From NCBI RefSeq assembly GCF_013106755.1, contig NZ_WHPF01000021.1, positions 1 through 64,000 of the forward strand: a DNA stretch of 64,000 bases, written 5' to 3'. Below the pieces are notes generated by a model. That model had not been told where the DNA came from. It ran no database searches and worked only from the letters and a program-made list of their open reading frames with translations. Positions within the stretch are counted from its first letter, which is position 1, and every line of letters starts with the position of its first letter. Origin of the DNA: Limnovirga soli (GTDB lineage Bacteria; Bacteroidota; Bacteroidia; Chitinophagales; Chitinophagaceae). A program made the translations under genes and the position numbers. Positions 63,658 to 64,000 of the stretch are shown here, piece after piece.

Positions 63658-63693
63658 ATATATTGTATGGGCCGGGCATTAAAAATACTATGA

Positions 63694-63840
63694 GGCTTTT
63701 CTTGCGTCGCACACTGCAGGGTTCGGTACTTTGCCCGGCAAATATTTGCCCTATATAAATTCTTTGGAATTGTTTTTAACTAGCAATTGAAACGTCCTGC
63801 TGCCATTTGTTACAGGTGTACAAGTGTGCGACGCAAGTAA
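63694..63840. repeat. Head-to-head A pair (63694-63726 reverse, 63818-63840 forward)
   Basis: 63701-63714 and 63824-63837 are a perfect 14-bp inverted repeat. The outer GCCGGGC motif is at 63671-63677 and an inner GCCCGGC follows the left unit near 63733, showing the complete unit boundaries. Confidence 0.92.
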
Positions 63841-63874
63841 TGCTGCTATTTGCACTTTGCCAGGAACAAAAAAA

Positions 63875-64000
63875 TTAACAACAAGCATCTAATAAATATA
63901 ATACCGACTGGTAATTGCAGCCTGTTGCTTCTGTCATAGCCATTTCGCATGTTTTGCCCGAGGAATAATAGCCATCGTAGGGCATTTCCATTACTTCAGC
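63875..64000 (-). CDS. Unidentified protein, C-terminal end (partial)
   Basis: An open frame entering from the right edge reads 41 residues (AEVMEMPYDGYYSSGKTCEM, continuing to LYLLDACC) and stops at 63875. Its composition and lack of stops suggest a real gene, but too little is visible to name a family. Confidence 0.5.
   Translation of the reverse strand, partial: AEVMEMPYDGYYSSGKTCEMAMTEATGCNYQSVLYLLDACC

Noticed and set aside
75-63840. CRISPR array
   Set aside because: The repeats are dispersed over 64 kb, occur in both orientations and lack regular spacers or cas genes.

Overview
The window reads as a chromosomal segment of a Bacteroidota bacterium, most likely family Chitinophagaceae. 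Reasons: a SusC/SusD pair, a one-protein hybrid two-component regulator of the kind found beside polysaccharide utilization loci (PULs), many lipobox and Tat leaders, LruC, DUF6498 and DUF6807 family proteins, a roughly 1430-residue RpoC, weak ribosome binding sites and at least one TAnnTTTG-type promoter. Base composition is AT-rich and even. No tRNA, rRNA, insertion sequence, phage gene or CRISPR array was recognised. The genus is not determinable from what is seen.

Layout. 0.2-5.4 kb: a DUF1801 protein, a secreted PmoA-like (DUF6807) protein, two Tat-exported Gfo/Idh/MocA oxidoreductases and a broken cytochrome-c-type gene end. 5.6-19.3 kb: a minus-strand PUL (GH31, SusC, SusD, a TIG-domain glycan-binding lipoprotein, a GH51-like lipoprotein and GH2). 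19.8-26.5 kb: an LruC protein, a small lipoprotein and the hybrid sensor/AraC regulator that probably controls the PUL. 26.5-33.3 kb: an SDR and an IlvD/Edd sugar-acid dehydratase, an OB-fold-like secreted protein and a large BNR-repeat protein. 33.9-41.6 kb: a signalling block with a six-PAS histidine kinase, a receiver-PAS-kinase, a CheY-like receiver and a convergent OmpR-type kinase/regulator pair. 41.7-46.2 kb: a sucrose module (SLC45-like transporter, PfkB fructokinase, amylosucrase) behind a LacI-type palindrome. 46.3-56.9 kb: a lipoprotein, trehalase with a DUF3089 hydrolase, isoaspartyl peptidase, a DUF6498 membrane protein, an amino-acid permease with a heptose-7-phosphate kinase, an OmpH/Skp-like protein and a GH16 lipoprotein with a Calx-beta domain. 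57.2-64 kb: rpoC, the C-terminal half of carB, tsaE and the end of an unidentified gene.

How it works together. The PUL enzymes (alpha-xylosidase-like GH31, beta-galactosidase-like GH2, arabinofuranosidase-like GH51) fit side-chain removal from a xyloglucan-like hemicellulose imported by SusCD. The SDR and dehydratase could oxidise the released sugars by a non-phosphorylating route. The sucrose module would import sucrose, polymerise its glucose half into glucan and phosphorylate the fructose.

The most unusual feature is a family of short modular repeats. I count 33 units, every one between genes, mostly as head-to-head inverted pairs 105-160 nt long. They come in three core subfamilies with interchangeable tails and GCCGGGC-like outer motifs. 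They look like a REP/BIME or MITE-like family. A pair also sits immediately upstream of an rpoC that is detached from rpoB, next to a carB that exists only as a half gene.
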